A stretch of DNA of 64,000 bases, taken from contig CP121470.1 of the NCBI GenBank assembly GCA_030919125.1, forward strand, positions 930,001 through 994,000, in the 5' to 3' direction. This document shows, one piece after another, positions 9,615 through 19,505 of the stretch. The translations under genes and the position numbers were made by a program. How positions within the stretch are numbered: the first letter of the stretch is position 1; the number at the start of each line of letters is the position of its first letter. The notes under the pieces are model-generated. The model worked only from the letters and a program-made list of their open reading frames with translations, did not search any database and was not told the origin of the DNA. Source of the DNA: Methanoregula sp. SKADARSKE-2 (GTDB lineage: Archaea; Halobacteriota; Methanomicrobia; Methanomicrobiales; Methanospirillaceae).

Positions 9615-9896
9615 GCACGCACCACTTATGATGTCACCTCCCGCCACTTTAATGATTATCATCCGCCGTCAGGAACGGGCAAACTTTTTAGAGAAATGTT
9701 TCGGATTTTGTATTCTGACCAGCACCTTTCTCGCTCATTTTGCTCTCGATTGCGTCCTCTTTCCGAGATCGGTTGCAGGAGAATAACCATGTCCTGGATA
9801 CACGACCGGAGATGCCAACAGGATATGGGCGGTGAATTTGTGACGGGAGAGAGAATAACCCTCTTTAAGTCAGGCGCAGATAATATATGGGTCTTT

Positions 9897-11501
9897 ATGG
9901 CAAACGCGAGAGTGCTCGTCAGCGATCCGCTGGCGGAAGAAGGGCTCGTAATCCTCCGGGCGGCCGTTGACGTCGATGTCAAAACGGAGCTCAAGGAAGA
10001 CGAGCTCTGTAAAATAATCGGTGATTATGACGCCCTGCTCGTGCGGAGCGCCACCGAGGTCACGGCAAAGGTTATCGAAGCCGGGGAGAAGCTGAAGTTT
10101 ATCGGCCGGGCCGGAGTAGGTGTCGACAATATCGATGTTGATACAGCGACCCGGAAAGGGATCATCGTTGCGAACGCCCCCGAAGGCAACACCCTTGCCG
10201 CTACCGAGCACACGCTGGCGATGATGCAGGCGCTGGCCCGCAACATCCCGCAGGCAAACGCGAGCCTGAAGAAGAAGGAGTGGAAGCGCAGCCAGTTCAT
10301 GGGCGTCGAGCTCAACGAGAAGACGCTCGGGATTGTCGGTTTCGGACGGATCGGCCGCGAGGTTGCCAAGCGTGCGAACGCGATGGATATGAAGTGTGTT
10401 GCTTACGACCCCTTCATCACCCAGGAGCGTGCGGCCCAGCTCGGCGTCCAAATGATGTCGATGGCGGATCTTTTCAAGGTCGCCGACGTCATCACGGTCC
10501 ACACGCCCCTGATCGCTGAGACCCGGCATGTCATCAACAAAAAGAGCATCGCGACGATGAAAGACGGTGTCCGGATCATCAACTGTGCCCGTGGCGGTAT
10601 CATCGACGAGCACGCCCTCTACGCTGCGATAAAGTCCGGCAAGGTTGCCGGTGCAGCCCTCGATGTCTTCGAGTCAGAGCCCCCGTTCGAGTCCCCCCTT
10701 CTCACCCTCGACCAGGTCATCGTCACGCCCCACCTCGGCGCAAGCACCGTTGAGGCGCAGCTCAACGTCGCGGTCTCGGTCGCGAAGCAGTGCATCGAAG
10801 TGCTGAAAGGCGGGTCCACGAAGTACGTGGTCAATGCCCCGATGGTCCCTCCCGAGCATGCCGAGGTCCTCCAGCCGTACGCCCAGCTCGCGGAGAAGAT
10901 GGGACGGTTTGTCATCCAGATTGCCGGTGGCAGGCTTGCATCCGTTGAGCTGATTTACGGCGGCGAACTCTCTGCTTACGCAGGGAGCATGAAGTTCGTG
11001 ACCCGGCTCGCCCTGAAAGGCCTCCTCGATCCGATCCTCCAGCAGCCGATCAATATCGTGAATGCCGACTTCATTGCAAAGGAACGCGGCATAGGGGTCA
11101 GCGAGACCGTGACCCAGGAAGCCCACGGGTTCAAGAACCTGATCACCATCAAGGTGAAGACCGATAAGGGTGAAGAGACGGTCAGCGGAACGGTCTTTTT
11201 CAAGGGCCGGAGCCGGATTGTCGCAGTCGGCGGATACACCATGGACATGATCCCCGAAGGCTATGTCGTCATATCGCGTCACCTCGACAGGCCCGGTGTC
11301 ATCGGGCGGGCATCCTCCATCCTTGGGAAGACCAACATCAACATCGCCGGCATGCAGGTCGGCCGCATCACCCCGGGCGAGCAGGCGATCATGGTCCTCA
11401 ATGTTGACAGCGAAGTACCCGCATCGGTCATGGACGAGATCCGCGGGATGCCCGGTATCTTCACCGCAACGTTTGCCAGGATATCGTCAGAGAAAATTTA
11501 G
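9897..11501 (+). CDS. serA: D-3-phosphoglycerate dehydrogenase
   Basis: A 534-residue enzyme for the first step of serine synthesis, oxidising 3-phosphoglycerate with NAD. It is the long form: a substrate-binding lobe (1-97), a Rossmann domain with GIVGFGRIGREVAKRA (about 142-157), the catalytic Arg in NCARGGIIDE (about 230-239), Glu in DVFESEPP, the catalytic His in VTPHLGAST, then an intervening domain (about 320-450) and a C-terminal ACT domain with SRHLDRPGVIGRASS. I use the ATG at 9897 (MANARVLVSDPLAEEG); the longer open frame upstream has no family similarity. It diverges from ppsA across about 280 bases. Confidence 0.92.
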   Translation: MANARVLVSDPLAEEGLVILRAAVDVDVKTELKEDELCKIIGDYDALLVRSATEVTAKVIEAGEKLKFIGRAGVGVDNIDVDTATRKGIIVANAPEGNTLAATEHTLAMMQALARNIPQANASLKKKEWKRSQFMGVELNEKTLGIVGFGRIGREVAKRANAMDMKCVAYDPFITQERAAQLGVQMMSMADLFKVADVITVHTPLIAETRHVINKKSIATMKDGVRIINCARGGIIDEHALYAAIKSGKVAGAALDVFESEPPFESPLLTLDQVIVTPHLGASTVEAQLNVAVSVAKQCIEVLKGGSTKYVVNAPMVPPEHAEVLQPYAQLAEKMGRFVIQIAGGRLASVELIYGGELSAYAGSMKFVTRLALKGLLDPILQQPINIVNADFIAKERGIGVSETVTQEAHGFKNLITIKVKTDKGEETVSGTVFFKGRSRIVAVGGYTMDMIPEGYVVISRHLDRPGVIGRASSILGKTNINIAGMQVGRITPGEQAIMVLNVDSEVPASVMDEIRGMPGIFTATFARISSEKI

Positions 11502-11640
11502 AAGACTCTTTTTTGCATTTACCTGGGGCCCTTTCCCGACTTTCATCTCTGTATCCCATGTCCGTGATCCGGCACCCGATCTTTTTTCACGGTGGCCGGG
11601 TCATAGCCAACTCTCTACATTCCGGCAGTTACCGTAGTGC

Positions 11641-12210
11641 ATGGAGGTCACTCTTTGCGACAAGTTCATTGCCCTTGGTAGAGGCATTTCCCGGTGCCCG
11701 ATCCCCTGAATGCCTTAAATTTCAGAACAAGGCAGGGTCTCATCTGCCCGATCGGCCGGGCGAGGAACGGAACCCCGCTTCTCTTCGATCGATACCGGTG
11801 AGTGGTGATGCAAGAGCCTCCGCGCCCCCCGGTGGGACAAGTTGACGGAATCAGATGATCCCGAGGTTGTCGTCTTCTCTGGTCGGCCAGAGGTCTTGAG
11901 CGGCCTCCTCTCCTTTGCGAACTTCGACCGGGGCGATCCTTATGGCGTTGTCTTTCCGATGGGTGCGGGGTGCAGGACCATCATTCTGTACCCATGGCCT
12001 GAACAGAAGGGTGAGCTGAAGGTCGTACTTGGAAATGTCCGATCCCCCTGCCCGGAAGTGCGTGCCTCCCGATCTCCTGACCATGGCCTTCCCGGTGAAA
12101 AAGTACGGGAGACCTATCGGGTTCATGGGAGAGAGTTTCGTGATCCCTTGATGAGGGAGACCGCCAAAAAGATGATCGGGATGAGCGAGGCGGTGTACCG
12201 GAAGGAGTAA
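11641..12210 (+). pseudogene. Broken DUF169-family gene
   Basis: The C-terminal part of a DUF169 protein is readable from about 11835 to 12210: DKLTESDDPEVVVFSGRPEV, then LLSFANFDRGDPYGVVFPMG and a tail with RETAKKMIGMSEAVYRKE. The matching N-terminal part is only hinted at by the short ATG frame at 11641 (MEVTLCDKFIALG), which hits a stop after about 20 codons. The reading frame is therefore lost in the middle by one or more frameshifts or deletions. DUF169 proteins are small proteins of unknown role common in methanogens. An IS481-like element starts 98 bases downstream, so this is a region of disruption. Confidence 0.6.
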
Positions 12211-12307
12211 TGAACGGAAGTCTGGCTACTTCCTGGAACGTTTGCCAAGATTTCATCAGAGAATATTTGAAAAACTATATTTAAATTTTTTCATATCACG
12301 ATATTTT

Positions 12308-13277
12308 TGTGATATCCCGAATTGATTTTACACATATAACCATTTCTGCGCATATTTCAGAATCCTCTCCTGGGGTAGACGGTACCAGAATGCGTTATAA
12401 GGCTCATCGAAATCGAGACTCACTCATGTGAGGTTTGATGACATTGTGCCAGTGAAGAATTTTATCGACAGAACCGAACTTCGCGATCCTTCGTTCGACT
12501 TCTCCGAAGAACCGTTCAATTTTGCCGTTCGTTTGAGGGTGTTTTATCCTGGTTGGGATGTGTTTTATGTTGTGATGAACAAGGAACTCTCCGAATTTAT
12601 GATGGGCCTGTTCACGGTTCCGAGCTGAAACGAATTGTGTACTGTTGTCAGTGAGGATCTCGCGGGGCGTACCTTACATCTGGAATCCCTGATTCAGCAC
12701 CGTGAGAGTGTTCTCGGTAGTTGGAGAATCGAATACCCCGTAGCAGGTGATGAGGCGGGATGAATCATCCATGAATGCGATCAGCCATTTCTTCGATCCT
12801 TTAAGTTCGAACTCTTTCCAGTCTCCCTGCCCCATCGACATGGAATGAGTATGTTCATACCGAACATATTTCCGCTGTTGCCGTTTTTTCATGTTGATCT
12901 CCACCAGACCGTGGTTCAACAATACCCGATAGATTCGATTATGCGGGATATGGATCCCGTGTGTTTCCTCAATCTTCTTCTCCAGATGGATTGGACCAAT
13001 GTTGTTGGATTGATAGGTTGCGAGGATCAACTCTTCTGCTCGATCATCGATGGCTTGGGGCTTTCTTCCAGATTGCCTGAGTACCGGATATTCTCCCGAT
13101 TCTCTGAACGGGTTGATGAACTGATACACTCGTTGACGGGTAATCTGGAAATACCGGGCAATCTCAACAACGGGTTTATCATTGACACATTGCTGAATGA
13201 TCCTCTGGATAGCCCCATTCGATAAGTTGCTCAAATCGGTATTTACATCTGATGTCAAATGATTTCGGGATAGGACA
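12308..13277 (-). mobile_element. IS481-like insertion sequence, copy 1 (970 bp)
   Basis: The ends are set by comparison with a second copy at 54167-55136, which has the same length and almost the same sequence in the opposite orientation. Terminal inverted repeats begin TGTCCTATCCCGAAATCATT (transposase 5' end, at 13277) and TGTGATATCCCGAATTGATT (3' end, at 12308). No target duplication is seen around this copy itself. However, its 5' flank (GCCCCAACGGAGGGG read outward) pairs with the 3' flank of copy 2, which suggests recombination between copies. Confidence 0.85.
12328..13258 (-). pseudogene. IS481/IS3-type DDE transposase, interrupted
   Basis: The N-terminal part (TTG at 13258 to a stop at 12674) has a helix-turn-helix with VVEIARYFQITRQRVYQFI and the start of an integrase core with WLIAFMDDSSRLITCYG (first catalytic Asp). 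A TAA stop follows LNQGFQM. The frame reopens at once with GTPREILTDNSTQF (second Asp) and HPQTNGKIERFFGEVERR (catalytic Glu). Near the end a one-frame change is needed to reach the normal C-terminus (YRLPQERILNYAQKW). The same stop and frame change are in the other copy, so the element moved or was copied after, or despite, these lesions. Confidence 0.8.
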
Positions 13278-13322
13278 GCCCCAACGGAGGGGGTTAATAG
13301 CTGCACATCAGATAAGTGATCG

Positions 13323-14111
13323 ATGCGGTGCACGATTCTTGCCAGCGGAAGCAAGGGCAATTGTGTTTTTATCGATGGCGGAAGCGATGCCCTGCTCGTG
13401 GACGCCGGGCTGAGCGCAAAAGAGACCCTCGCCCGGATCGAACGGGCCGGTCTCAATCCGGAGAAGATCGGTGCAATCCTCGTAACCCATGAACACGGGG
13501 ATCACGTGCGTGGGCTCGACGTCCTCGCCCGCCGCCTCGGCGTCCCGGTGTATGCAACGGAAGGGACACTCCGGGACTTCCTGGATCACTGGAGAACGTC
13601 AAAGAAGCCGTTCGAGAGCCGGGTCGTACGGGATCGCGAATGGTTCACGGCAGCGGGGTTCTCGGTTGAACCGTTTGCAACCTCCCACGATGCCAACGAA
13701 CCCTGTGGCTTTGTCATCCGGGAAGGCGATCTCCGTCTCGGGTACTGCACCGATACCGGGGTAATAACCCCCGCCATGCTCGGCCTTCTCGCCGGGTGCG
13801 ACGGGATTGTCCTTGAGAGCAACCACTGCCCCGATATGCTGGAGAACGGACCCTACCCGGAATCGCTCAAAAGGAGGATCAGATCGAGACACGGGCACCT
13901 CTCCAACAGAGAGGCGGCATCCTGTCTCCGCGAGCTCGGGAGAGATGTTCCCGGGTTCATCCTTGCCCACTTAAGCGAGATGAACAATACCCCGGAGAAG
14001 GCGCTCGCGGGCGCCCGCGATGGTCTCGGGCTCTTTTATGAAGACAAACGCGTTGTTGTCGCTACGCAGGAAGGGACATCCCGGACCACTTTGCAGGATA
14101 TGTCGCTCTAA
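13323..14111 (+). CDS. MBL-fold metallo-hydrolase (YycJ/WalJ-like)
   Basis: A 262-residue metallo-beta-lactamase-fold protein. The metal motif is VTHEHGDHVRGLD (about 59-71, HxHxDH), with further ligands in ATSHDANEPCGF, GYCTDTG (about 140-146) and an ESNHCPD segment. The N-terminal CTILASGSKGNCVFID matches the YycJ/WalJ group of single-domain exonuclease-like hydrolases. Two metal ions and phosphodiester hydrolysis are likely; the natural substrate is not known. The ATG at 13323 is only 46 bases from the IS481-like copy 1, so the original promoter may be disturbed or replaced by sequence in the element. It is followed 100 bases later by DNA ligase in the same direction. Confidence 0.85.
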   Translation: MRCTILASGSKGNCVFIDGGSDALLVDAGLSAKETLARIERAGLNPEKIGAILVTHEHGDHVRGLDVLARRLGVPVYATEGTLRDFLDHWRTSKKPFESRVVRDREWFTAAGFSVEPFATSHDANEPCGFVIREGDLRLGYCTDTGVITPAMLGLLAGCDGIVLESNHCPDMLENGPYPESLKRRIRSRHGHLSNREAASCLRELGRDVPGFILAHLSEMNNTPEKALAGARDGLGLFYEDKRVVVATQEGTSRTTLQDMSL

Positions 14112-14210
14112 CCGCGTTTGTGCAGGGTTCCGACCCGGCCTTCATCCACACCGTCTATTACAAAACCTTAATCCATCCGTCTCTCGCACCTTCAAACGAT
14201 ATTTGAGACC

Positions 14211-15908
14211 ATGCTCTTCATGTATTTTTCCCGGACCTGCGAGACGCTCGAAGGCATCTCTTCACGCCTCGAGATGATCGACGTCATCAGTAAGGTCCTG
14301 CCGGCTCTTAATCCCGATGAACTCCCGATCTTCGTCAGGTTTGTCATGGGCCGGATATTCCCGGACTGGTCATCGCGGAAGCTCGGGATAGGGCCTAATC
14401 TCCTTATCGAAGCAATCGGATATGTGGCTGGCCTCAAAAAAGAGCAGGTGATCGAGAGGAACAACAAAACCGGTGACCCGGGCCTGGCGGTGGAGGAGAT
14501 CCTTGCGATAAAATCCCAGACGACGTTCTTCCACGAAGATCTGGACCTCGTCCGGGTCTACGCGGACCTGATCGCGATCGCTGATATGGAGGGGAAAAAA
14601 TCCCAGCGCGAGAAACTCCTCGCGGTCAGGAATCTGCTGGGGAACGCTCACCCGCTCGAAGGCCGGTATCTTGCCCGGATCATGATGGAAGAACTCCGGA
14701 TCGGTGTCGGGGAAGGCAGCGTCAGGGATGCGATCGCAAAAGCGTTCGGGGTCGATGCGGCCCAAGTCGAGCATGCGATGCAGGCCCTCAACGATCTCGG
14801 GGAGGTTGCACGGCTCGCGAAACTCGGGCCCGAAGCGCTGAAGAATGTCCGGATCACCCCCTTCCACCCGGTCCGGATGATGCTCTCCCAGCAGGGAACA
14901 ATCGCCGATATGATCGAAGAGCAGGGAGAGGTTGCGGCGGAGTTCAAGTATGACGGGTCCCGGTTTCAGTTCCATAAGAGAGGCAACCGGGCACGGCTCT
15001 ACTCCCGGAGGCTGGAAGACGTGACCGGCGCCCTGCCGGATGTCATCGATCACCTCCTCTCGGCAACGGATCATGATGTTATCCTCGACGGGGAGGTCAT
15101 TGCGGTCAAAGATGGGAGACCGATGCCGTTCCAGTCGGTGCTCCGGAGGTTCCGCAGGAGGCACGATATTGCCGAGGCTCAGGACGCCATCGAGATGATA
15201 CCCAACGTCTTCGACATCCTCTATCTTGACGGCCAGACCGTGATCGATCTCCCGTTCTCCGAACGGAGAAAAATTCTCGAGAAGGTCGTGAACCGGTATC
15301 TCGCCCCCCAGGTCGTAAGCAGCGACCGGCAGGTTATCGAGAAGACCTACGGGGAGGCGCTCGATGCCGGGCACGAGGGGATCATGATCAAGGCCCCTTC
15401 CTCCCCCTACACTCCCGGCCAGCGGGGTAAAAACTGGATCAAGATAAAGCCGGAGGTCGACACTCTCGACCTCGCCGTCATCGGCGCAGAATGGGGAGAG
15501 GGCAAGCGTGCCCATCTCTTCGGATCCTTCCTCCTCGCCTGCCATGACCAGGGAAGACTCCTCCCCTTAAGCCGTGTCGCGACCGGGTTCTCTGATGAAC
15601 AGCTCGCGGAGGTATACGAACTCCTGAAAGACAAGGTCATCGCAAAAGCCGGGCGGAGTGTCACGTTTGAGCCGGAGATGGTCTTTGAGATCGGGTACGC
15701 GGAACTCCAGGTGAGCCCGACCTACGAGGCCGGTTTTGCCCTCCGGTTCCCTCGACTCATACGGATCCGGGACGACAAGGGGATCGAGGATATCGAGACC
15801 CTCGACGGTATCCGGGACCGGTACCAGCGGCAGTCGAAATCCGCACAGGCCTACCAGGATCAGGGGCCGGCCCGGAATCCGGGGAGTCCGGGGAGTCCTG
15901 GGGCCTGA
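14211..15908 (+). CDS. lig: ATP-dependent DNA ligase
   Basis: A 565-residue archaeal replicative/repair ligase. Order: N-terminal DNA-binding domain (1-215), adenylation domain with the nucleophilic Lys in EFKYDGSR (about 243-250), motif [14 protein letters not shown], motif [10 protein letters not shown] (about 394-403) and KIKPEVD (motif V), then an OB-fold domain with [14 protein letters not shown] near the C-terminus. Length is normal; the last 20 residues form a Gly/Pro/Ser-rich tail that looks like a lineage extension. The ATG at 14211 is chosen because archaeal ligases begin with a similar short helix. The gene converges on nreA with 23 bases between stops. Confidence 0.92.
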   Translation: MLFMYFSRTCETLEGISSRLEMIDVISKVLPALNPDELPIFVRFVMGRIFPDWSSRKLGIGPNLLIEAIGYVAGLKKEQVIERNNKTGDPGLAVEEILAIKSQTTFFHEDLDLVRVYADLIAIADMEGKKSQREKLLAVRNLLGNAHPLEGRYLARIMMEELRIGVGEGSVRDAIAKAFGVDAAQVEHAMQALNDLGEVARLAKLGPEALKNVRITPFHPVRMMLSQQGTIADMIEEQGEVAAEFKYDGSRFQFHKRGNRARLYSRRLEDVTGALPDVIDHLLSATDHDVILDGEVIAVKDGRPMPFQSVLRRFRRRHDIAEAQDAIEMIPNVFDILYLDGQTVIDLPFSERRKILEKVVNRYLAPQVVSSDRQVIEKTYGEALDAGHEGIMIKAPSSPYTPGQRGKNWIKIKPEVDTLDLAVIGAEWGEGKRAHLFGSFLLACHDQGRLLPLSRVATGFSDEQLAEVYELLKDKVIAKAGRSVTFEPEMVFEIGYAELQVSPTYEAGFALRFPRLIRIRDDKGIEDIETLDGIRDRYQRQSKSAQAYQDQGPARNPGSPGSPGA

Positions 15909-15931
15909 AGAGTCGTTTTCCGAAACGGGGT

Positions 15932-17077
15932 TTAAAACGGGAAGAGCGTCCGCTGGGCCCGGAGTTCGGAAATGAGCGTACTGTGGGCGAGCCATGCATC
16001 GGACCTGAGCACCGCGGAGGCGTGGGCTGTCGCTTCATCGATCGAGCCAAACACCGCGGGCGGACCCTGGATCGCTTTCCGGGTTGCCTCCCGGATCACC
16101 CATGTCCCAAGCGGTGCCCAGTACTCCTGCGAGACGCTCCGGATAACGATGACCCGGGCTGAGCGCCGGACAGACTTGAGGTATTCGCATGCAGCGAGCC
16201 GGGCGGAGTAGTACGCGCCGGATATCGGAGAATACCCGGTTTTTTTCATCCCTTCCTGGTCCTGCACGATCATCGCCTCGTCCCCACCCCAGAGCGTGTG
16301 GCCCCCCCAGATCTCGACCATCTCGTACCGCCAGTCACCGGGAACGAGGATGCAGACGATCCGGTTGCCGAAGATCTCAGCGGTAAAAAGGCGTATCTCT
16401 TCAAGAGGAGCGAACCGGCCGATCTCTTTTTTCAGGCCGGTCGAGATCGTATCATCCACCGCGGTGATCGCCCACTTCGTTGGCACGAACTTCCTCCGCC
16501 TGCCAAGGAGTCCTGCCGTCATCAGTTTCGAGATCTGGTACACATCGATCTCCGACTCCCCCAGCGCAATGCAGGCTTCGGTTGCAACAATATCAGTATC
16601 CGAAGTGATCCTGTCCACGACCCGGGCCACGTTTGCGTTCCCGAGAAGATCGAGTTTCCGTACCGGACCGGAGAGGCCGACCGGCGCAACGGTACCGTCG
16701 AACGCCAGGTTGAATGCAACCGGCTTTTCAAACGAGACCTCGACCTCGAGCGGGTTTGTGGAGAGGGCGATCTCCTGCAGGCTGCCGGCCACGCCGGTGA
16801 GCGGGGAGCTCCCGCGGATGGTGCGTGCCCGGAGATCCACGAGATCGCCGATCCCAAGATTCCGGGCGAGCCATTCGGGGGGGTTGTCGCTGTCATTGAT
16901 CAGCAGCGGGCCGCCATGGAGATCAGGATAGCCGTAACTCCCGATAAAAACTGAGGGCGAGCTTCCCTGGTAGGAGAGGGCAGGCTTCAAGGTGAGCTGG
17001 GCGTGAAACCTGCTCATGATCGGGCATCGGGGGAGACCGCAGAGGCCTTTTCCCCTGCATTCGGCACAGCGCATCAT
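15932..17077 (-). CDS. nreA: DNA repair protein NreA
   Basis: A 381-residue archaeal Nre protein. The N-terminus carries a small Cys motif (CAECRGKGLCGLPRCP, about 4-19) likely to bind zinc. The core has GSYGYPDLHGGPLL and RFAPLEEIRLFTAEIFGNRI, typical of the family. The last residues are QRTLFPF, fitting a PCNA-interacting (PIP) motif (Q-x-x-hydrophobic-x-x-aromatic). In haloarchaea Nre proteins act in repair of mitomycin-type damage with PCNA. That role is known for the family and inferred here. Convergence with DNA ligase, another PCNA client, makes this a small repair pair. Confidence 0.88.
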   Translation of the reverse strand: MMRCAECRGKGLCGLPRCPIMSRFHAQLTLKPALSYQGSSPSVFIGSYGYPDLHGGPLLINDSDNPPEWLARNLGIGDLVDLRARTIRGSSPLTGVAGSLQEIALSTNPLEVEVSFEKPVAFNLAFDGTVAPVGLSGPVRKLDLLGNANVARVVDRITSDTDIVATEACIALGESEIDVYQISKLMTAGLLGRRRKFVPTKWAITAVDDTISTGLKKEIGRFAPLEEIRLFTAEIFGNRIVCILVPGDWRYEMVEIWGGHTLWGGDEAMIVQDQEGMKKTGYSPISGAYYSARLAACEYLKSVRRSARVIVIRSVSQEYWAPLGTWVIREATRKAIQGPPAVFGSIDEATAHASAVLRSDAWLAHSTLISELRAQRTLFPF

Positions 17078-17135
17078 GGCAATCCGGGGTCATACCGCGA
17101 GAAGCACGGGGAAAAAAGATCGCGGATAACCATGG

Positions 17136-17432
17136 TCAGGGGATTTTTTCAACCGGGATACAATCCCTCTCCGACCTGGTATCATGGGCAAACCTCACCG
17201 GGACATCCAGCTGGCCGGATAAGGCAACCTTCCACCCGATATCGTACCGGGACCCGCACTCGGGGCAGATAAGAATCACCCGGTACACTTTCTGCGTCCA
17301 CCGGAAAGGTTCCGGCTTGTCGGCATGGATATTGACAAACGAGCTATGGAACCCGCGCTCGTACCCGCAATGCGGGCAGATACGCAACTCCTTTTCCAGC
17401 CGGATCGTTTGGATCTCACCAGTCTCTGTCAC
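17136..17432 (-). CDS. Small double zinc-ribbon protein
   Basis: About 98 residues if started at the GTG at 17432. It contains two CxxC pairs, ICPHCGYERGFHSS and ICPECGSRYDIGW, separated by about 35 residues, so one zinc ribbon is likely. The open frame extends to 17540, but those residues lie inside the glycosyltransferase gene in another frame, so a start near its stop is more natural; this gives a 17-base overlap. Role unknown; zinc ribbons of this type often bind nucleic acid or act as structural adaptors. It is probably co-transcribed with the glycosyltransferase. Confidence 0.6.
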   Translation of the reverse strand: MTETGEIQTIRLEKELRICPHCGYERGFHSSFVNIHADKPEPFRWTQKVYRVILICPECGSRYDIGWKVALSGQLDVPVRFAHDTRSERDCIPVEKIP

Positions 17433-18573
17433 GGTGCTCACTGAAGAAGCTCTTGTACAGGGTTTGGTACCGTCTCCGTTTACGGTTTGCGACCGTGACA
17501 ATGATCCCCGCTGCAGTCTTCCTGCCGAGCGTGCCGCCACGACCGTTCACGCTGGTTCGCGGGGAAAGAGCCATCGCTTCCGCAAGTTTCTGCTCAAGCA
17601 CCTCCCGGGTCACCGTAAGGCCGTCAACTGCGATGCCGGCGCCCATATCCACGATCTTCTGAGCATTGTTCTGCTGCTCCGGGTGCTTCGGGTCCATGAT
17701 CACAAGCACCGGCTTCTCAAAGATCAGCGCCTCATGGAGGGTCGTGAGGCCACCGTGGACGATCGCCACGTGGGCCTGGGCAAGATATTCGAAGAGGCTG
17801 GGGACATACCCGTAGGAGACAAAATTCTCCGAGGAGTCCTGGTGCACCGGCCCGGTAGAGAAGACCTCAAAACAGAGGTTGGGGCGTTCGTCGGCGATCT
17901 CCCGAAGCATCTGGTACATCGGGAGTTTGTACGGCTCCCCGCCGAAACTGGTGAAGATGGTCCTCTTTGCGATCGCGAACCGGGCCGGGTCGAGATCGAG
18001 GAGCGGCCCGGTAAAGGTGTACCGGGGGAGATCCTTGTCGGAGATCACGAGGTTGTACTCGGCAACGCTGTGAGGCGCCGGGAAATCGGGGATGATAACA
18101 TGGTTTGCGAGGCGGAGGTACCTGCGGACGGTAAAATTCAGGATTTTCCATACCGGGTTCGTTACGCCGCCCGGGCCGCAGAAGTAGGTCTGGTTGGTGA
18201 TGAAGATGACCGGGACTCCCTGTAAACGTGCCGCAAGGACACCGCCGTACATCGTGTCGCAGACAACGCAGTCGAACCCGTGTTTCCTGATGAGGGAGCG
18301 GATGGAGAGGACGGATCTCACCATGTCCAGTACGATCCATTTCGATTCCCAGAGGGTCTTTTTCAAGCTGAAGAACCCGCCTTCGCCTTCGAGGCAGACC
18401 TCGCGCGTAATACCGTGGAGGATCCCGCACGGGTGCTGGTCCATGAAAGCGTAGGCCTTGCCATAGCCGGCAAAATGAACCTCATGGCCTTCTCCCTCAA
18501 GGAAATGTCCGAGATTCAGGCACCGGGAGGCATGGCCCAGACCTTCCCCGCAGACAACAAACAGGATTCGCAT
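17416..18573 (-). CDS. MurG/UGT-like GT-B glycosyltransferase
   Basis: A 385-residue GT-B fold enzyme. The N-terminal motif ILFVVCGEGLGHASR (about 3-17) is the acceptor-side glycine loop seen in MurG and UDP-glucuronosyl transferases. The C-terminal half has FTSFGGEPYKLP and the nucleotide-sugar signature HVAIVHGGLTTLHEALIFEK (about 288-307) followed by PVLVIMDPKHPEQ. It likely transfers a sugar from a nucleotide donor to a lipid or surface glycan; donor and acceptor are not known. It overlaps the zinc-ribbon gene. No signal peptide is seen, so a cytoplasmic or membrane-associated site is expected. Confidence 0.85.
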   Translation of the reverse strand: MRILFVVCGEGLGHASRCLNLGHFLEGEGHEVHFAGYGKAYAFMDQHPCGILHGITREVCLEGEGGFFSLKKTLWESKWIVLDMVRSVLSIRSLIRKHGFDCVVCDTMYGGVLAARLQGVPVIFITNQTYFCGPGGVTNPVWKILNFTVRRYLRLANHVIIPDFPAPHSVAEYNLVISDKDLPRYTFTGPLLDLDPARFAIAKRTIFTSFGGEPYKLPMYQMLREIADERPNLCFEVFSTGPVHQDSSENFVSYGYVPSLFEYLAQAHVAIVHGGLTTLHEALIFEKPVLVIMDPKHPEQQNNAQKIVDMGAGIAVDGLTVTREVLEQKLAEAMALSPRTSVNGRGGTLGRKTAAGIIVTVANRKRRRYQTLYKSFFSEHRDRDW

Positions 18574-18595
18574 GGATCAAGTTCCGGAGTCCTGG

Positions 18596-18835
18596 TTATT
18601 GAGATCCACCGGCTGGCGGGATTACGGTCGGAACCGTTCCCGACCCATCCTCCTCTTCCGGTACGAGGAGCCAGGCAATGATGTAGGCTATGACCCCGAC
18701 ACCTATAGAAAGGAGCGTGAGAACGATCAAGATCAGCCGGACAACGTTCGGATCGACATCCGAATATTTCCCGATCCCACCGCATACTCCGCCCAGTATC
18801 CGCTCCTTCTTTGATCGGTATAATCGTTCTGCCAT
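18596..18835 (-). CDS. PspC-domain small membrane protein
   Basis: 79 residues from MAERLYRSKKERI. The N-terminal ERILGGVCGGIGKYSDVDPN is the PspC signature and is followed by one long hydrophobic helix (about 33-60) ending IIAWLLVPEEE. PspC proteins are membrane sensors of envelope stress in bacteria; archaeal copies are common and uncharacterised. The frame is open to 18895 but the upstream residues do not resemble the family, so I start at 18835. It lies just downstream of an msrA gene that reads away from it. Confidence 0.85.
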   Translation of the reverse strand: MAERLYRSKKERILGGVCGGIGKYSDVDPNVVRLILIVLTLLSIGVGVIAYIIAWLLVPEEEDGSGTVPTVIPPAGGSQ

Positions 18836-18935
18836 AGGGATACTTTGTTCTTCCGAAACATTAAAGCTGATTGGCAAAAAACCAGGAGTATTCATATACG
18901 CTCAGGGGGCCTAGTGGATAGGGTGGAGATGCGAA

Positions 18936-19427
18936 ATGGCAGAGAACCAGAATTTTTATAAGCTCGCTACATTCGGGGCCGGATGTTTCTGGCATGTTGA
19001 AGCAAAGTTCCGGCGGGTGGAGGGTGTCGTATCGACCACGGTCGGTTTCATGGGAGGCACCGTAAAGAACCCGGGCTATCACGATGTCTCGTCCGGTGAC
19101 ACGGGGCACGCCGAGGTCGTGCAGATCACCTTTGATCCCGCAAAGGTGAGCTACGATAAGCTGCTCGAAGTCTTCTGGACCAGCCACGATCCGACCCAGC
19201 TCAACCGGCAGGGTGCGGATATGGGAGCGAATTACCGGTCGGTAATCTTCTACCACGATGCGGAGCAGGCGGTAAAAGCCCGGAAGTCCAAGGAAGATCT
19301 CCAGACCTCGGGGCGGCTGGGCTTTGGCAAGGTGGTGACCCAGATCGTGCCGGCCTTGGACTTCTGGAAGGCAGAAGAGGACCACCAGCAGTACTTCGAG
19401 AAGCAGGGCCACTGCGGTAAACTCTGA
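18936..19427 (+). CDS. msrA: Peptide-methionine (S)-S-oxide reductase
   Basis: A 163-residue MsrA that repairs oxidised methionine. The catalytic motif GAGCFWHVEAKF (about 14-25) includes the nucleophilic Cys. The substrate region TVGFMGGTVKNPGYHDV and the central DPTQLNRQGADMGANYRS are intact. A C-terminal QGHCGKL supplies a likely resolving Cys. An oxygen-defence enzyme is expected in methanogens exposed to oxygen stress. The divergent PspC gene lies 100 bases away, so they may share a control region; a TATA-like stretch (ATTCATATA, about 18890) precedes msrA. Confidence 0.92.
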   Translation: MAENQNFYKLATFGAGCFWHVEAKFRRVEGVVSTTVGFMGGTVKNPGYHDVSSGDTGHAEVVQITFDPAKVSYDKLLEVFWTSHDPTQLNRQGADMGANYRSVIFYHDAEQAVKARKSKEDLQTSGRLGFGKVVTQIVPALDFWKAEEDHQQYFEKQGHCGKL

Positions 19428-19505
19428 TTGCCCGGGCTCCGGCATGCCGGATCCGGCGACCAGATCCGGTCTGTTTTTATCGGGTGCCTGAGTAAGAAGA
19501 CAGGT

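Noticed and set aside
9432..9896. A long N-terminal extension of serA
   Set aside because: The residues before MANARVLVSD do not resemble any dehydrogenase and overlap the ppsA gene; the ATG at 9897 gives the family's normal start.
11513..11845. A 110-residue plus-strand gene after serA
   Set aside because: Ser/Pro/Arg-rich frame without motif, overlapping the decayed DUF169 region.
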